The position numbers and the translations under genes were made by a program. 64,000 bases of DNA from Anabaena sp. UHCC 0187 (lineage in GTDB: Bacteria; Cyanobacteriota; Cyanobacteriia; Cyanobacteriales; Nostocaceae), in the NCBI RefSeq assembly GCF_009712035.1, contig NZ_VILB01000011.1, positions 191,146 through 255,145 of the forward strand, given 5' to 3'. The stretch's first letter is position 1. Each line of letters starts with the position of its first letter. Below the pieces are notes generated by a model. It was not told the origin of the DNA, made no database searches, and saw nothing but the letters and a program-made list of their open reading frames with translations. This document shows, in pieces, positions 21,086-29,929 of the stretch.

Positions 21086-23245
21086 TTAGGCAAACTTCAC
21101 TTTATCCTTGCTATTCCGACCACTGCTATTTTTCTCGTAATAACCCTTGTAACTGTAGTAACCACTAATTTCAGTAGCAACCCCATTTACCACCATCCCC
21201 AAAACTTGCTGCCCTGACTGCTCTAGCAGGGACTTGGTTGCGATCGCCGCAGGGGAATCAACCACTCCAGGACGGACAACTAGCAACATTCCATCCACCA
21301 ATTTGCCGAGAATTTGTGTCTCCGCAGCTATACTTAATGGTGGAGTATCAATAATGATAAAATCATACTCTTTTGCATATTCTTTAATTAACAAATCCAT
21401 CCGCTGGGAATTAATTAACGGAACAGGATTGGGCGGAATTGTTCCTGATGTTAATAGTTCTAAACCAACCATTACTTGTGTCGGTGTTGTTAATTCACTC
21501 TGACCTACCAGCACATTACTCAACCCCACGAAATTAGGTAGTTGCCAAATTTCATGTTGCCGAGGCCGACGCATATCTGCATCCACCAACAGGACTCGGC
21601 ATCCCATCTGTGCTTTTGCCACTGCCAAATTAGCAGCAACAAAAGACTTGCCTTCATTGGGGATGGAACTAGTCACTAAAATTACCCGTAATTCCTTGTC
21701 AGAGAGGGTGAAATTCAAGTTAGTCATCAGCATCTCAAAGGCAGCACTGGCAGATGAATAGGGATTGTCTCTAATGGGTAGTTCTGATCCAATTCCTTCT
21801 TTGTGACTGAGACTAGGAATACTTCCCAATAAGGGATAACCCAACAACTGTTTAGCTTCTTCAACTGTCTTCAGTGATTTATCCATAGCTTCTAACAGTA
21901 GTGCTAAACCAATTCCCAATAGCACCCCTAAAAATCCACCTAGAGCTAAATTGAAGCTAATCTTGGGAGAAATAGCTGTGTCAGGAATCAAAGCCTCGGA
22001 AATTATCCGCACATTACCAACTTTTTGCTTTTCTACCACCTCCATTTCTTGTAATTGCTTGAATACTTGTTGATAAGTTGTTTGTCCTACTTGCAAACGT
22101 CGTTCTAGCGCTCGCTGTTGTTGTTCTAGTCGGGGTAACATTCTTAATCGTGCTTGTTTGATCAAGAAGGCATTTTGTAAAACTCTAATTTGGTTTGTTA
22201 ATGCCAACTTATTTAGCTGCGATTGTACCAATTCAGTGGTCAGTGTTTGCTTCAATTGTCCAATTTGTAAATTTTTTTCTGGGATAGATTCTTGACTATA
22301 TATAATGTCTCCAACTCGCTTTTCTATCTGCTGTTTTAAAGCTTGTTCTTTCCTCCTCAAATTCTTAACTGTTGGATGTTGATCTGTCAAGCGAGTTTGT
22401 GTTACAACCAAATCATCCTGAACTTTTTCATATTCTGTTAGCACCTGTTGCACACCACGAGACTGACTTATAGTAGCAAGATTAAAGGCTTGCTTAGGAC
22501 TCAAATTCAACTGATTTTGCAAACCTATAGAACGACTTTTAACAGCCTCCAATTGGGCTTTTTCTTTGGTAATTTCACTTAATAAAGTCTTGATTTCTTG
22601 TACTCCTAAATTTGCTTCTGCTTCTAAGGAAACTACTTGATTTTTATCTTTAAAGTTCCGTAAAGCTGCTTCTGCTCGTGCCAATCTATTTTCAATTTGC
22701 GGCAATTGCTTACTTAAAAATTCTTTCGCAGATGTTGTCTCTAATCGGTTCATGAGAATATTATCTTCCCAATAAGTTTTCATTAAAGTATTAACAACTA
22801 CCGCAGTTTCCGTTGCATTATTACTTTTATAAGTTAACTCCATCACATCTGTACCACGAATCCCGGTGACTTTTAGTTTTGCGATAAATTCTCCGATTGT
22901 TAGCGGGTTACCCTGGTTATCTTTTAATTTAAGTCTGTCAATAATTTTCTGAACCATGGGATTAGAACGAATTATTTCTGCTTCTGTATCCAATGGATTA
23001 CTTGCATTACTCAGACCTGTCAGTCCTCCCAATTTTTGATTCAAACCCGTCAAAGAAGAAGCATCACTTTGCTTTAAAAGTAGTTTACCTTTGGCTTCGT
23101 AAATCGGTTTTTGTGTGAAAGTTAATAACCCTGTCAATCCAAAGACAAAGGCAATCACACTTACTATCACCAACCCATGCTTTTTGAAAACCAGCGAGTA
23201 ATTTGAAAATTCTAATAGATTTTGGTCTTCTTGGTTAGATTCCAT
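21086..23245 (-). CDS. Wzc-like polysaccharide co-polymerase with BY-kinase domain
   Basis: 719 residues. An N-terminal Wzz domain lies between two membrane segments (about residues 26-46 and 445-465) with a long periplasmic coiled-coil region in between. The C-terminal cytoplasmic bacterial tyrosine kinase has Walker A SSIPNEGKSFVAANLA, Walker A' VLLVDADMRRP and Walker B DFIIIDTPP. A tyrosine cluster (GYYSYKGYYEKN) near the C-terminus is the expected autophosphorylation tail. It controls chain length and export of the polysaccharide. It is the first gene of the minus-strand cluster; its upstream region is shared with the divergent WbaP-like gene. Confidence 0.93.
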   Translation of the reverse strand: MESNQEDQNLLEFSNYSLVFKKHGLVIVSVIAFVFGLTGLLTFTQKPIYEAKGKLLLKQSDASSLTGLNQKLGGLTGLSNASNPLDTEAEIIRSNPMVQKIIDRLKLKDNQGNPLTIGEFIAKLKVTGIRGTDVMELTYKSNNATETAVVVNTLMKTYWEDNILMNRLETTSAKEFLSKQLPQIENRLARAEAALRNFKDKNQVVSLEAEANLGVQEIKTLLSEITKEKAQLEAVKSRSIGLQNQLNLSPKQAFNLATISQSRGVQQVLTEYEKVQDDLVVTQTRLTDQHPTVKNLRRKEQALKQQIEKRVGDIIYSQESIPEKNLQIGQLKQTLTTELVQSQLNKLALTNQIRVLQNAFLIKQARLRMLPRLEQQQRALERRLQVGQTTYQQVFKQLQEMEVVEKQKVGNVRIISEALIPDTAISPKISFNLALGGFLGVLLGIGLALLLEAMDKSLKTVEEAKQLLGYPLLGSIPSLSHKEGIGSELPIRDNPYSSASAAFEMLMTNLNFTLSDKELRVILVTSSIPNEGKSFVAANLAVAKAQMGCRVLLVDADMRRPRQHEIWQLPNFVGLSNVLVGQSELTTPTQVMVGLELLTSGTIPPNPVPLINSQRMDLLIKEYAKEYDFIIIDTPPLSIAAETQILGKLVDGMLLVVRPGVVDSPAAIATKSLLEQSGQQVLGMVVNGVATEISGYYSYKGYYEKNSSGRNSKDKVKFA

Positions 23246-23648
23246 GTTAAAACTTGATCGCTACCCGATATATAATTTTAATTGTTAAAAACGAATATTT
23301 GGCATATTTGTTTTGGCAAACAATACCTGATTTTAGCTGTATTGAACTAGACAAAATTTTACTCAACCATCTCTGTTCTAACTGTAGCTTATGAGCCTAA
23401 AAATTCTGGCAAATAACTTCGTTTACAGGTTTAAACAGAGAAGACTATTCCACATTTATACGGATCTTTAATTTGCTTATAACATCTATTCCTCTGAAAG
23501 GATGTACCTACAATACACATACCATAATTCATCTGTCTAGCCCTTATGCAACATCAATTTAAATTTCCCAATTACTGGCTGCTAATCTTGGTCAAAACTT
23601 GCTAGAACCATAATTATTGGCTTTTTTCAGCCAGCAAATTAGTAAAGA

Positions 23649-23680
23649 TTGTAGATACGTTCCATGGAATGTCTCTACAA
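23649..23680. repeat. 32-base near-perfect palindrome
   Basis: TTGTAGATACGTTCC (23649-23663) pairs with GGAATGTCTCTACAA (23666-23680) around AT, with one mismatch and one G-T pair. Similar GTAGAGACGTTCCATGGAAC-type palindromes are frequent dispersed repeats in Nostocales intergenic DNA. Confidence 0.7.
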
Positions 23681-23929
23681 AAGTTTTTAATCCACACAGA
23701 TTTTTCGGAGATGTCTATTATGAGTTGAAAATTTAAATTAAAAATTTATTTGTTTTCTTGGGGGATGTGATGGGGCAATTTCGCATGAGTTCTACAATGG
23801 CAACAATGGCAATTTTTTGAAATTATAGTTGCATAAAACTAGACAAATAAGCTGTGATGCTTGTACTTTAAGTACATTCTCAAGCACAACTCATTTTATA
23901 GGACTTCAATAGTTGTCGGTTAAGGAAAT

Positions 23930-23966
23930 GTAGGTTGGGTTGAGCGACAGCAAAACCCAACAAAAT
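23930..23966. repeat. TAGGTTGGGTT hairpin repeat, copy 1
   Basis: GTAGGTTGGGTTGAGCGACA is followed by complementary AAAACCCAACA, giving a GTTGGGTT/AACCCAAC stem. A second copy lies between hpsB and hpsC (62298-62332). It is a dispersed cyanobacterial intergenic repeat. Confidence 0.75.
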
Positions 23967-24189
23967 CCTTGATAATTTTGCCTTAACTGAGCAGTATTGT
24001 ATAGGACTCCTATTTAATTTTTGATAGCTTGCGTGGCATAGCCATACTTTTAACTTTACAGCTTTGGGTCACAACTGTGTGGTAGTTGGATATTCAACTT
24101 CTGCCGCTAATTGATATCTTTTCTACCTTGTCAATGTGTACGCGAAATTTAAAATCTGTACATGAGCAAAACACAAGCTAATAAAATAT

Positions 24190-25593
24190 ATGACTCTTAC
24201 CAGTTACATTAGTTCTCCAAATAATATCAAGTTGCCAAACATACCACATACCCTGCCTATAATACTTTTTTTAGGTGATATTTTTGGTTTGTTTGTTAGT
24301 TTATTATTTGCTTTTTGGTTACGGTTAGACCAACCAATTGACGGATTTGATCCATTTATTTACTGTTTTGTCTTATTAATATTAGTGGGACTCTATTTGG
24401 CTGATACTTATCATCCAGACAGGCAAATTGCGGGATTGACGACATCGGCTCGCACCCTAATCGGCATTTGTGCAAGTGGTTTTTTCATTTTCGCGCTCAT
24501 GGCTTGGGTGGATCACACATTAGTTAAACGGGGCATTTTGCTATCAAGTTTGGGAATGTTTAGCATCTGGGCAGTGATGTTAAGATTATTGGCAGCGAGA
24601 TGGGTGCGATCGCGCACTGAACAAAGTCGTTGGTTGATGCTGGGTGCAGGTGAAAACGCCACCAAATTTACACAAAATCTATTACAGCTAAATCTATTGG
24701 GGAAGTTAGTTGTGCTAACTCCTGAAGCTGATCAAAATACTCCTCGTTCAGCATTGGATAATCTGAATTATGCAGGAGACTTCAATGATTTATCTAAATG
24801 GATTCAAGAATCTTGGTCTGCCGTAATCATAGCCACGAATATTCAGTTTTCTGATACCCAGGTACAGCAATTGATGCAAATCCGGCTGCGAGGTATTCCC
24901 ATTTATAGACTTCCAGATTTTTATGAAACCCTATGGTATAAACTCCCTTCTTACCTACTACAGGATAAGTGGTTCGCTTTTAGTCCTGGGTTTCACTTAA
25001 TGCCTGGTTACTTAACTATGAAGTTAAAGCGGTTTGTAGATTTGATTCTGGTCATGGTTTTACTCGTAATTTTATCCCCACTAATGTTGCTCGTAATTCT
25101 GGCAATTAAATTAGATAGTCCAGGCCCAGTATTCTACAGCCAATTACGAACAGGCTTATATGGCAAGTCTTTTAGAGTTTACAAATTCCGCTCCATGTAT
25201 CAAGATGCTGAAAAACGCGGGGTACAGTGGGCAGATAAACACGACTCCCGTGTTACTAGAGTCGGACGTTGGCTACGTCTATTGCGAATTGATGAACTAC
25301 CGCAGATTTGGAATGTGTTCAGGGGAGAAATGAGCTTGATTGGCCCACGTCCAGAACGCCCGGAGTTTGATACCAAGCTGAAAGAAGCGATTCCTTACTA
25401 TGAACTGCGTTATTTGGTCAAACCGGGAATAACAGGCTGGGCCCAGGTACTCTATCCCTACGGTGCATCAATTGAAGATGCCTATGAAAAGCTCTCTTAC
25501 GACCTCTATTACATCAAGAACTATTCCATTTGGTTAGATTTGGCGATCGCTTTCAAAACTGTCCGAGTTGTTTTTTTAGGTAAAGGTAGATGA
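24190..25593 (+). CDS. Exopolysaccharide initiating transferase (WbaP-like, polyprenyl glycosylphosphotransferase)
   Basis: 467-residue polyprenol-phosphate hexose-1-phosphate transferase that begins repeat-unit synthesis by moving a sugar-1-phosphate from a UDP-sugar to undecaprenyl phosphate. It has N-terminal membrane segments and a nucleotide-binding-like domain, then, from about residue 275, the catalytic Bact_transf domain. This has the re-entrant helix KRFVDLILVMVLLVILSPLM and the motifs YKFRSMYQDAE, RIDELPQIWNVFRGEMSLIG and GPRPERPEF. Its stop codon overlaps the galE start (ATGA), so the two are translationally coupled. It reads divergently from the flippase/kinase arm. Confidence 0.93.
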   Translation: MTLTSYISSPNNIKLPNIPHTLPIILFLGDIFGLFVSLLFAFWLRLDQPIDGFDPFIYCFVLLILVGLYLADTYHPDRQIAGLTTSARTLIGICASGFFIFALMAWVDHTLVKRGILLSSLGMFSIWAVMLRLLAARWVRSRTEQSRWLMLGAGENATKFTQNLLQLNLLGKLVVLTPEADQNTPRSALDNLNYAGDFNDLSKWIQESWSAVIIATNIQFSDTQVQQLMQIRLRGIPIYRLPDFYETLWYKLPSYLLQDKWFAFSPGFHLMPGYLTMKLKRFVDLILVMVLLVILSPLMLLVILAIKLDSPGPVFYSQLRTGLYGKSFRVYKFRSMYQDAEKRGVQWADKHDSRVTRVGRWLRLLRIDELPQIWNVFRGEMSLIGPRPERPEFDTKLKEAIPYYELRYLVKPGITGWAQVLYPYGASIEDAYEKLSYDLYYIKNYSIWLDLAIAFKTVRVVFLGKGR

Positions 25594-26630
25594 GAAAAAA
25601 AGTTTTAGTCACCGGTGGAGCAGGTTATATAGGCTCCCATGTTGTCCGTCAACTTGGTACAGCAGGCTACGACATTATAGTCTATGACAATTGCTCTACC
25701 GGTTCACCAAAATCTGTACTTTACGGCGATCTAATTATCGGCGATTTAGCAGATTTAGACCGTCTTTATCTAGTTTTTGCCCAGCATGAATTTAGTGCCG
25801 TGTTGCACTTTGCCGCTAGTCTGATTGTTCCAGAATCAATCATCCATCCCCTTGACTACTACGCTAATAACACACGCAATACTTTGAATTTACTCCGCTG
25901 TTGTCATGTGATGGGTGTTAATCAAATCATCTTTTCCAGTACAGCCGCAGTTTATGGAGAAGTAGGAGAAAATCCGGTGGCTGAGTATACCCCAACCATG
26001 CCGATTAATCCCTATGGGCGCTCAAAGCTAATGAGCGAATGGATAATTAAGGATTATGCAATTACTTCTTCTCTGCGTTACGTAATTCTCCGTTATTTTA
26101 ATGTAGCAGGAGCCGATTCTAGTGGAAAGCTGGGGCAAATATCACCGAAAACAAATCATCTGATTATGTCTGCCTGTAATGCAGCACTTAAACGTCAGCC
26201 ACAAATGCAAATTTTTGGCACTGATTTTCCCACTCCAGATGGTACGGGAATTCGGGACTATATCCATGTGGAAGACTTGGCAACAGCGCACTTAGATGCT
26301 TTAAGCTATTTGGAGATGGGTGGAGACAGCCAAATTCTTAATTGCGGTTATGGGCAAGGCTACAGTGTGCGCGAAGTCATTGAACGAGTCAAGGCAATTT
26401 CTCAGGTGGATTTCCCTGTGGTGGAAACTGACCGTCGTGAGGGTGATCCAGCCTGCGTCACAGCTTGTGCCGATAAAATCCACAAGGTGCTGGGCTGGCA
26501 ACCCAAATATAATGATCTGGATCTGATCGTATCTACCGCTTTGGCTTGGGAAAGACAGCGAGAAATGGAGTCCGGAGCGATCGCCGGGATCGCAGAAAAA
26601 TCAAACCAAAAATCCCTTTTCACGGTGTAA
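25590..26630 (+). CDS. galE: UDP-glucose 4-epimerase GalE
   Basis: 346-residue extended short-chain dehydrogenase that interconverts UDP-glucose and UDP-galactose with bound NAD. Motifs are TGGAGYIGSH (NAD-binding GxxGxxG), FSSTAAVYG (catalytic Ser region) and NPYGRSKLMSE (catalytic YxxxK). The segment DGTGIRDYIHVEDLATAH is diagnostic of GalE. It overlaps the initiating transferase gene by four bases, suggesting it makes UDP-galactose for that enzyme or for the repeat unit. A HIP1 site lies near its 3' end. Confidence 0.94.
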   Translation: MRKKVLVTGGAGYIGSHVVRQLGTAGYDIIVYDNCSTGSPKSVLYGDLIIGDLADLDRLYLVFAQHEFSAVLHFAASLIVPESIIHPLDYYANNTRNTLNLLRCCHVMGVNQIIFSSTAAVYGEVGENPVAEYTPTMPINPYGRSKLMSEWIIKDYAITSSLRYVILRYFNVAGADSSGKLGQISPKTNHLIMSACNAALKRQPQMQIFGTDFPTPDGTGIRDYIHVEDLATAHLDALSYLEMGGDSQILNCGYGQGYSVREVIERVKAISQVDFPVVETDRREGDPACVTACADKIHKVLGWQPKYNDLDLIVSTALAWERQREMESGAIAGIAEKSNQKSLFTV

Positions 26631-26773
26631 TATAATACTACAAAAAGACATAATCCTGGTTTTAAAATTTGAGCTAAAACTTACAATCCCTACCCTGGAT
26701 GAATTTTAGACTTTATACCAGGATTAACATTGTCTTCTCAAAAGAGCCGCACTCTTTTAAATTCACGGTGCTA

Positions 26774-27292
26774 CTAGACTTTTGCTTGTAAGGACTTGAG
26801 TAATTCAGTGTTGACACCAGATTCACGAGTCAGAGAAATTTTACCTGTCCGAGCAATTTCTCTCAGTCCAAATTTTTGTAGCACTTGCACAATCGCCACC
26901 ATTTTACCAGGATCACCCACAACTTCTAAAGTTAAAGAATCTTCAGCCACATCAACAATTCGCGCTCGAAAAATCTGAGACAATTCAATAACTTCTGAAC
27001 GATTACTGCTAGTAGCATTTACCTTGAGAAGCATTAATTCTCTTTCTACACAAGGAGTTTCTGTAATATCTTGGACTTTGAGAACATTAACTAACTTATA
27101 TAGTTGCTTGGTGAGTTGCTCAATAATACGATCATCACCAGGGACAACCATTGTAATCCGTGATACTCCTTCCTGCTCCGCAGGTCCCACAGCCAGGCTT
27201 TCAATATTAAAACCCCGACGAGCAAATAAACTAGCAATGCGGGATAGAACTCCCGCTTCATCTTCAACGATAACTGACAGCGTATGTTTCAT
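26774..27292 (-). CDS. ilvH: Acetolactate synthase small (regulatory) subunit IlvH
   Basis: 172-residue regulatory subunit that binds valine and activates the IlvB catalytic subunit in branched-chain amino acid synthesis. The N-terminal ACT domain ([20 protein letters not shown], about residues 1-75) is followed by a C-terminal ferredoxin-like half ending in [16 protein letters not shown]. No catalytic subunit gene is adjacent, normal for cyanobacteria. The minus-strand leader contains a tiny Met-Leu-Leu-stop frame six bases before the start and an inverted repeat (separate entry). Confidence 0.96.
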   Translation of the reverse strand: MKHTLSVIVEDEAGVLSRIASLFARRGFNIESLAVGPAEQEGVSRITMVVPGDDRIIEQLTKQLYKLVNVLKVQDITETPCVERELMLLKVNATSSNRSEVIELSQIFRARIVDVAEDSLTLEVVGDPGKMVAIVQVLQKFGLREIARTGKISLTRESGVNTELLKSLQAKV

Positions 27293-27298
27293 CGGCGA

Positions 27299-27376
27299 TT
27301 AAAGGAGCATGGCTTGAACGCAGACCGGCACTTATGACTGCGAAGCGAGTTTTTACCACGCTGAATTGTCGGTCTG
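27299..27376 (-). promoter_or_regulatory. ilvH leader with inverted repeat and three-codon frame
   Basis: In the minus-strand leader, CAGACCG (complement of 27370-27376) pairs with CGGTCTG (complement of 27321-27327), enclosing 42 bases. Beyond it lies ATG-CTC-CTT-TAA (27310 down to 27299), encoding Met-Leu-Leu, six bases before the ilvH start. A leucine-rich mini-frame in front of a branched-chain amino acid gene recalls attenuation leaders, but it is very short. Part of the sequence resembles a dispersed repeat, so chance is possible. Confidence 0.3.
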
Positions 27377-27562
27377 AATTCCCATTTTATACTTAATAGT
27401 TAACATTCGTTACGTTACTTTGAAAAAAGTTATCAGAAGATTGGCTAAAAACCCCGGAATTTTTCTGAATATACATATCTATGTTCAGCAAGGTAGATGC
27501 CACTTTTCGATAAAAGCACTATACTATCCTAATAAGTAAACATTGATAGGACTAAAGTATTT

Positions 27563-27895
27563 ATGGGTTGGTTACAAAGAATGTTTGGCTTAGAACCATC
27601 AGCAAGCACTCAAGTTAATCCTCCTGAGGACGCTAACACCCAAGAAGTACCTCCAGAACGCATGGGGTTAAATGGAGAATATGACCAAAATGGTTTAGCA
27701 AAGCGGGTAGCATTAGCATTTGATCAAGATCCCGATCTTGACGATATTGAGACTCTCTGGGTTGCCCAAACAGGTAGCACTGTAGTATTAAAAGGTCAAG
27801 TTCCCAGTGAAGATATTCTCGATAAAATGGTTGCTGTCGCTCATCGTGTTGATGGAAGTACAGATATTGATACTACGCAAGTCGATGTGAGTTAA
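27563..27895 (+). CDS. Small BON-domain protein
   Basis: 110 residues. An N-terminal stretch (MGWLQRMFGL) is followed by a polar linker and a C-terminal BON domain (about residues 42-108): AKRVALAFDQDPDLDDIETL, then VVLKGQVPSEDILDKMVAVA. BON domains bind phospholipids or act as envelope adaptors. There is no signal peptide, so it is probably cytoplasmic or peripherally bound. Its last 23 bases overlap the convergent hydrolase gene. Confidence 0.85.
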   Translation: MGWLQRMFGLEPSASTQVNPPEDANTQEVPPERMGLNGEYDQNGLAKRVALAFDQDPDLDDIETLWVAQTGSTVVLKGQVPSEDILDKMVAVAHRVDGSTDIDTTQVDVS

Positions 27896-28805
27896 ATGAT
27901 ACAGGGAGGTTATTAACCCAATCTAAAATAGCCTGATTAACTTGTTCTGGTGATTCATCATGGGGACAATGACCCACATCTTCTAAATATAGCAATTGCA
28001 ATTTTTCGTTGTAGCGAACAAATTGATTCGCTAATTTTGGGGGAACAAAGCGATCTTTTTTTCCCCAAATTAATAGCATGGGAATTGTTAAGTTTGGTAA
28101 AATTTTCTTGACACTAGGACTAAAATTAACTCCTGTTGTGGCCTTAAATAACGCTCTAAATGCACGGACAGATCCCCTATCCTGGGGCGGTCCCCCTAAA
28201 ATATCGATCAGTTCATCAGTAACGGCTTCGGGATTGGCATAAGCTAAACCAGCCCAACGACGCAGGACGCTGGGACGACGCACAAAATAAAATATCGGTT
28301 TTAATATTAATCTGGAAGTAAATATACTTTTAATCCCGCTCACAAGAGGTTGCAAAGCAGTGGGAATCATTTCTTGTTCCAAGGTGGGATCGGGTAAACT
28401 CATCATCACTATGCCCTTGACCATGTCAGGATGGGTAGCGGCTGCGACTAGAGAAATTAGTGAACCGATGGAATTACCAACTAAAATAACTGGTTGACGG
28501 ATAAAGGTTTGCCAAAAATCGTAAACTTGCTCTACCCATAGTTCTACATTGTAGCTAGTTGCAGCTTTTTCCGAAGCACCAAAGCCAATCATATCTAGGG
28601 CGTAAACTGGATGTGATTTACCCAAAACCTCTAAATTGTGTCGCCAATGACCAATGGAAGCACCGAACCCGTGAAGTAAAATTAATGGTGTTGTCTTTGC
28701 ATAATTATTTTCAGGACGAATGTAAGTATAACGGGTTTGCCAACCACGCCACACCCAGTCCCTTTGATTACCAACTCTATACTGCCAAGATATTGCAGTG
28801 GTCAC
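27873..28805 (-). CDS. Alpha/beta hydrolase
   Basis: 310-residue alpha/beta-hydrolase fold enzyme. The oxyanion loop is LLHGFGAS (His45-Gly46). The nucleophile elbow is GNSIGS with Ser112, the acid is Asp251 (IWGKKDRFVPP) and the base is His279 (DVGHCPHDESPE), so the triad is complete. Close relatives in cyanobacteria and plants are annotated as pheophytinase-like or general esterases; the substrate is not predictable. It overlaps the BON gene tail-to-tail by 23 bases. Confidence 0.9.
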   Translation of the reverse strand: MTTAISWQYRVGNQRDWVWRGWQTRYTYIRPENNYAKTTPLILLHGFGASIGHWRHNLEVLGKSHPVYALDMIGFGASEKAATSYNVELWVEQVYDFWQTFIRQPVILVGNSIGSLISLVAAATHPDMVKGIVMMSLPDPTLEQEMIPTALQPLVSGIKSIFTSRLILKPIFYFVRRPSVLRRWAGLAYANPEAVTDELIDILGGPPQDRGSVRAFRALFKATTGVNFSPSVKKILPNLTIPMLLIWGKKDRFVPPKLANQFVRYNEKLQLLYLEDVGHCPHDESPEQVNQAILDWVNNLPVSFNSHRLA

Positions 28806-29030
28806 GGTTACTGACTTTCTTCCTTGTTTCCTAATATGTTACATTATATTTGATTAAATCCCATGTCCACTTAATTTTGTTACTATAATATGAATTAGCT
28901 AAACTAAAGATGGATACTTGCTTTTCAATTCTGAGTTATTCTTTTATTTTGCCTTTATCGGCATATTAAACTAAGCTAACTAAATCAAGACCAACCCAAA
29001 TTCTTAACTAAAGAGCTGCCACTAATCATA

Positions 29031-29564
29031 ATGCCTGTGATTGAGAAAAAAAGAACTCGCGATCTGCCCCAAATTAACGAACGGATTCGCTTCCCGAAGA
29101 TTCGGGTGATTGACACTGATGGCGCACAACTGGGAATCATAACTCCCCAAGAAGCCATACAATTAGCAGAAGAAAAGGAATTAGACCTAGTGCTAATCAG
29201 TGACAAGGCCGATCCGCCGGTATGTCGAATTATGGACTATGGGAAATATAAGTTTGAGCAGGAGAAGAAGGCGCGGGAAGCCCGGAAGAAGCAGCACACC
29301 GCTGATGTGAAAGAAGTGAAGATGCGCTATAAAATAGAAGAACATGACTATAATGTGCGCGTCAAACAAGCGGAACGCTTCCTGAAAGATGGGGATAAAG
29401 TTAAGGCTACTGTGATGTTCCGAGGTCGGGAAATTCAACACAGTGACTTGGCAGAAACTTTGCTCAAGCGCATGGCTACAGATTTAGAGCCTTTTGGTGA
29501 AGTTCAGCAAGCACCAAAGAAAGAAGGGCGAAATATGATGATGCTGATTTCACCCAAAAAATAA
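29031..29564 (+). CDS. infC: Translation initiation factor IF-3
   Basis: 177-residue IF-3. The N-terminal domain has [21 protein letters not shown] lysine-rich linker follows ([17 protein letters not shown]), then the C-terminal domain with [20 protein letters not shown] and [14 protein letters not shown]. It binds the 30S subunit and checks initiator tRNA-start codon pairing. It begins at ATG rather than the rare codons used for autoregulation in enterobacteria. rpmI and rplT do not follow; a strong hairpin terminator lies about 135 bases downstream, so infC appears monocistronic here. Confidence 0.97.
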   Translation: MPVIEKKRTRDLPQINERIRFPKIRVIDTDGAQLGIITPQEAIQLAEEKELDLVLISDKADPPVCRIMDYGKYKFEQEKKAREARKKQHTADVKEVKMRYKIEEHDYNVRVKQAERFLKDGDKVKATVMFRGREIQHSDLAETLLKRMATDLEPFGEVQQAPKKEGRNMMMLISPKK

Positions 29565-29929
29565 TTTTGTCAACCAACTGGTGCTGAATGGCGTATAAAT
29601 TACGTAATGATATTACCTAAAATTAATACCAGCGGGATTTTTCCCATTCCCACAGCGTTCATCACTATGTAGATTCTTCTCAATTTATTTCAAAATGATA
29701 GTCCTGACGGCTGAGTGGGAAAGATAATACTCAGTTGTTCAGGACTTTTGCTATTGAAAAAATCTTTTAAACTATATTACTTACCTTTGTGACTGTGATT
29801 AAGTAAGAAAACCTTATTCAATATTAAGATGGGAATATTCCCCCGAAAGCGCAAAACTCTCTTCCCTCTTGCTTTATCCTTATCAAAGTATAGTTATTTT
29901 TACTTACTTACCTCAGAAAATTAAATGGC
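29565..29929. other. infC-NTT-like intergenic region
   Basis: 365 bases. It holds the large two-step hairpin at 29700-29749, then an AT-rich stretch that probably contains the promoter for the downstream carrier gene. No gene is seen. Confidence 0.5.
29700..29749 (+). terminator. Two-step hairpin terminator downstream of infC
   Basis: Outer arms AGTCCTGA (29700-29707) and TCAGGACT (29739-29746) enclose inner arms CTGAGT (29711-29716) and ACTCAG (29729-29734). A TTT run (from 29746) follows. Both stems are perfect. It is likely a Rho-independent terminator, though the T run is short. Confidence 0.6.

Larger units (their letters stand above)
23246..24189. other. Divergent regulatory region between Wzc-like and WbaP-like genes
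   Basis: 944 bases with no credible gene. It must hold promoters for both arms of the polysaccharide cluster, but no boxes can be assigned with confidence. It also contains a near-perfect 32-base palindrome (23649-23680) and a hairpin repeat related to one at 62298 (23930-23966), both listed separately. Confidence 0.55.

Noticed and set aside
23246-24189. Possible tRNA or small RNA gene in the long Wzc/WbaP gap
   Set aside because: No T-loop (GTTCGAATC-like) or acceptor pairing found; the hairpins present match dispersed repeats.
26301-26623. Several 60-70 codon frames overlapping the end of galE
   Set aside because: All are alternative-frame shadows of the GalE C-terminus.
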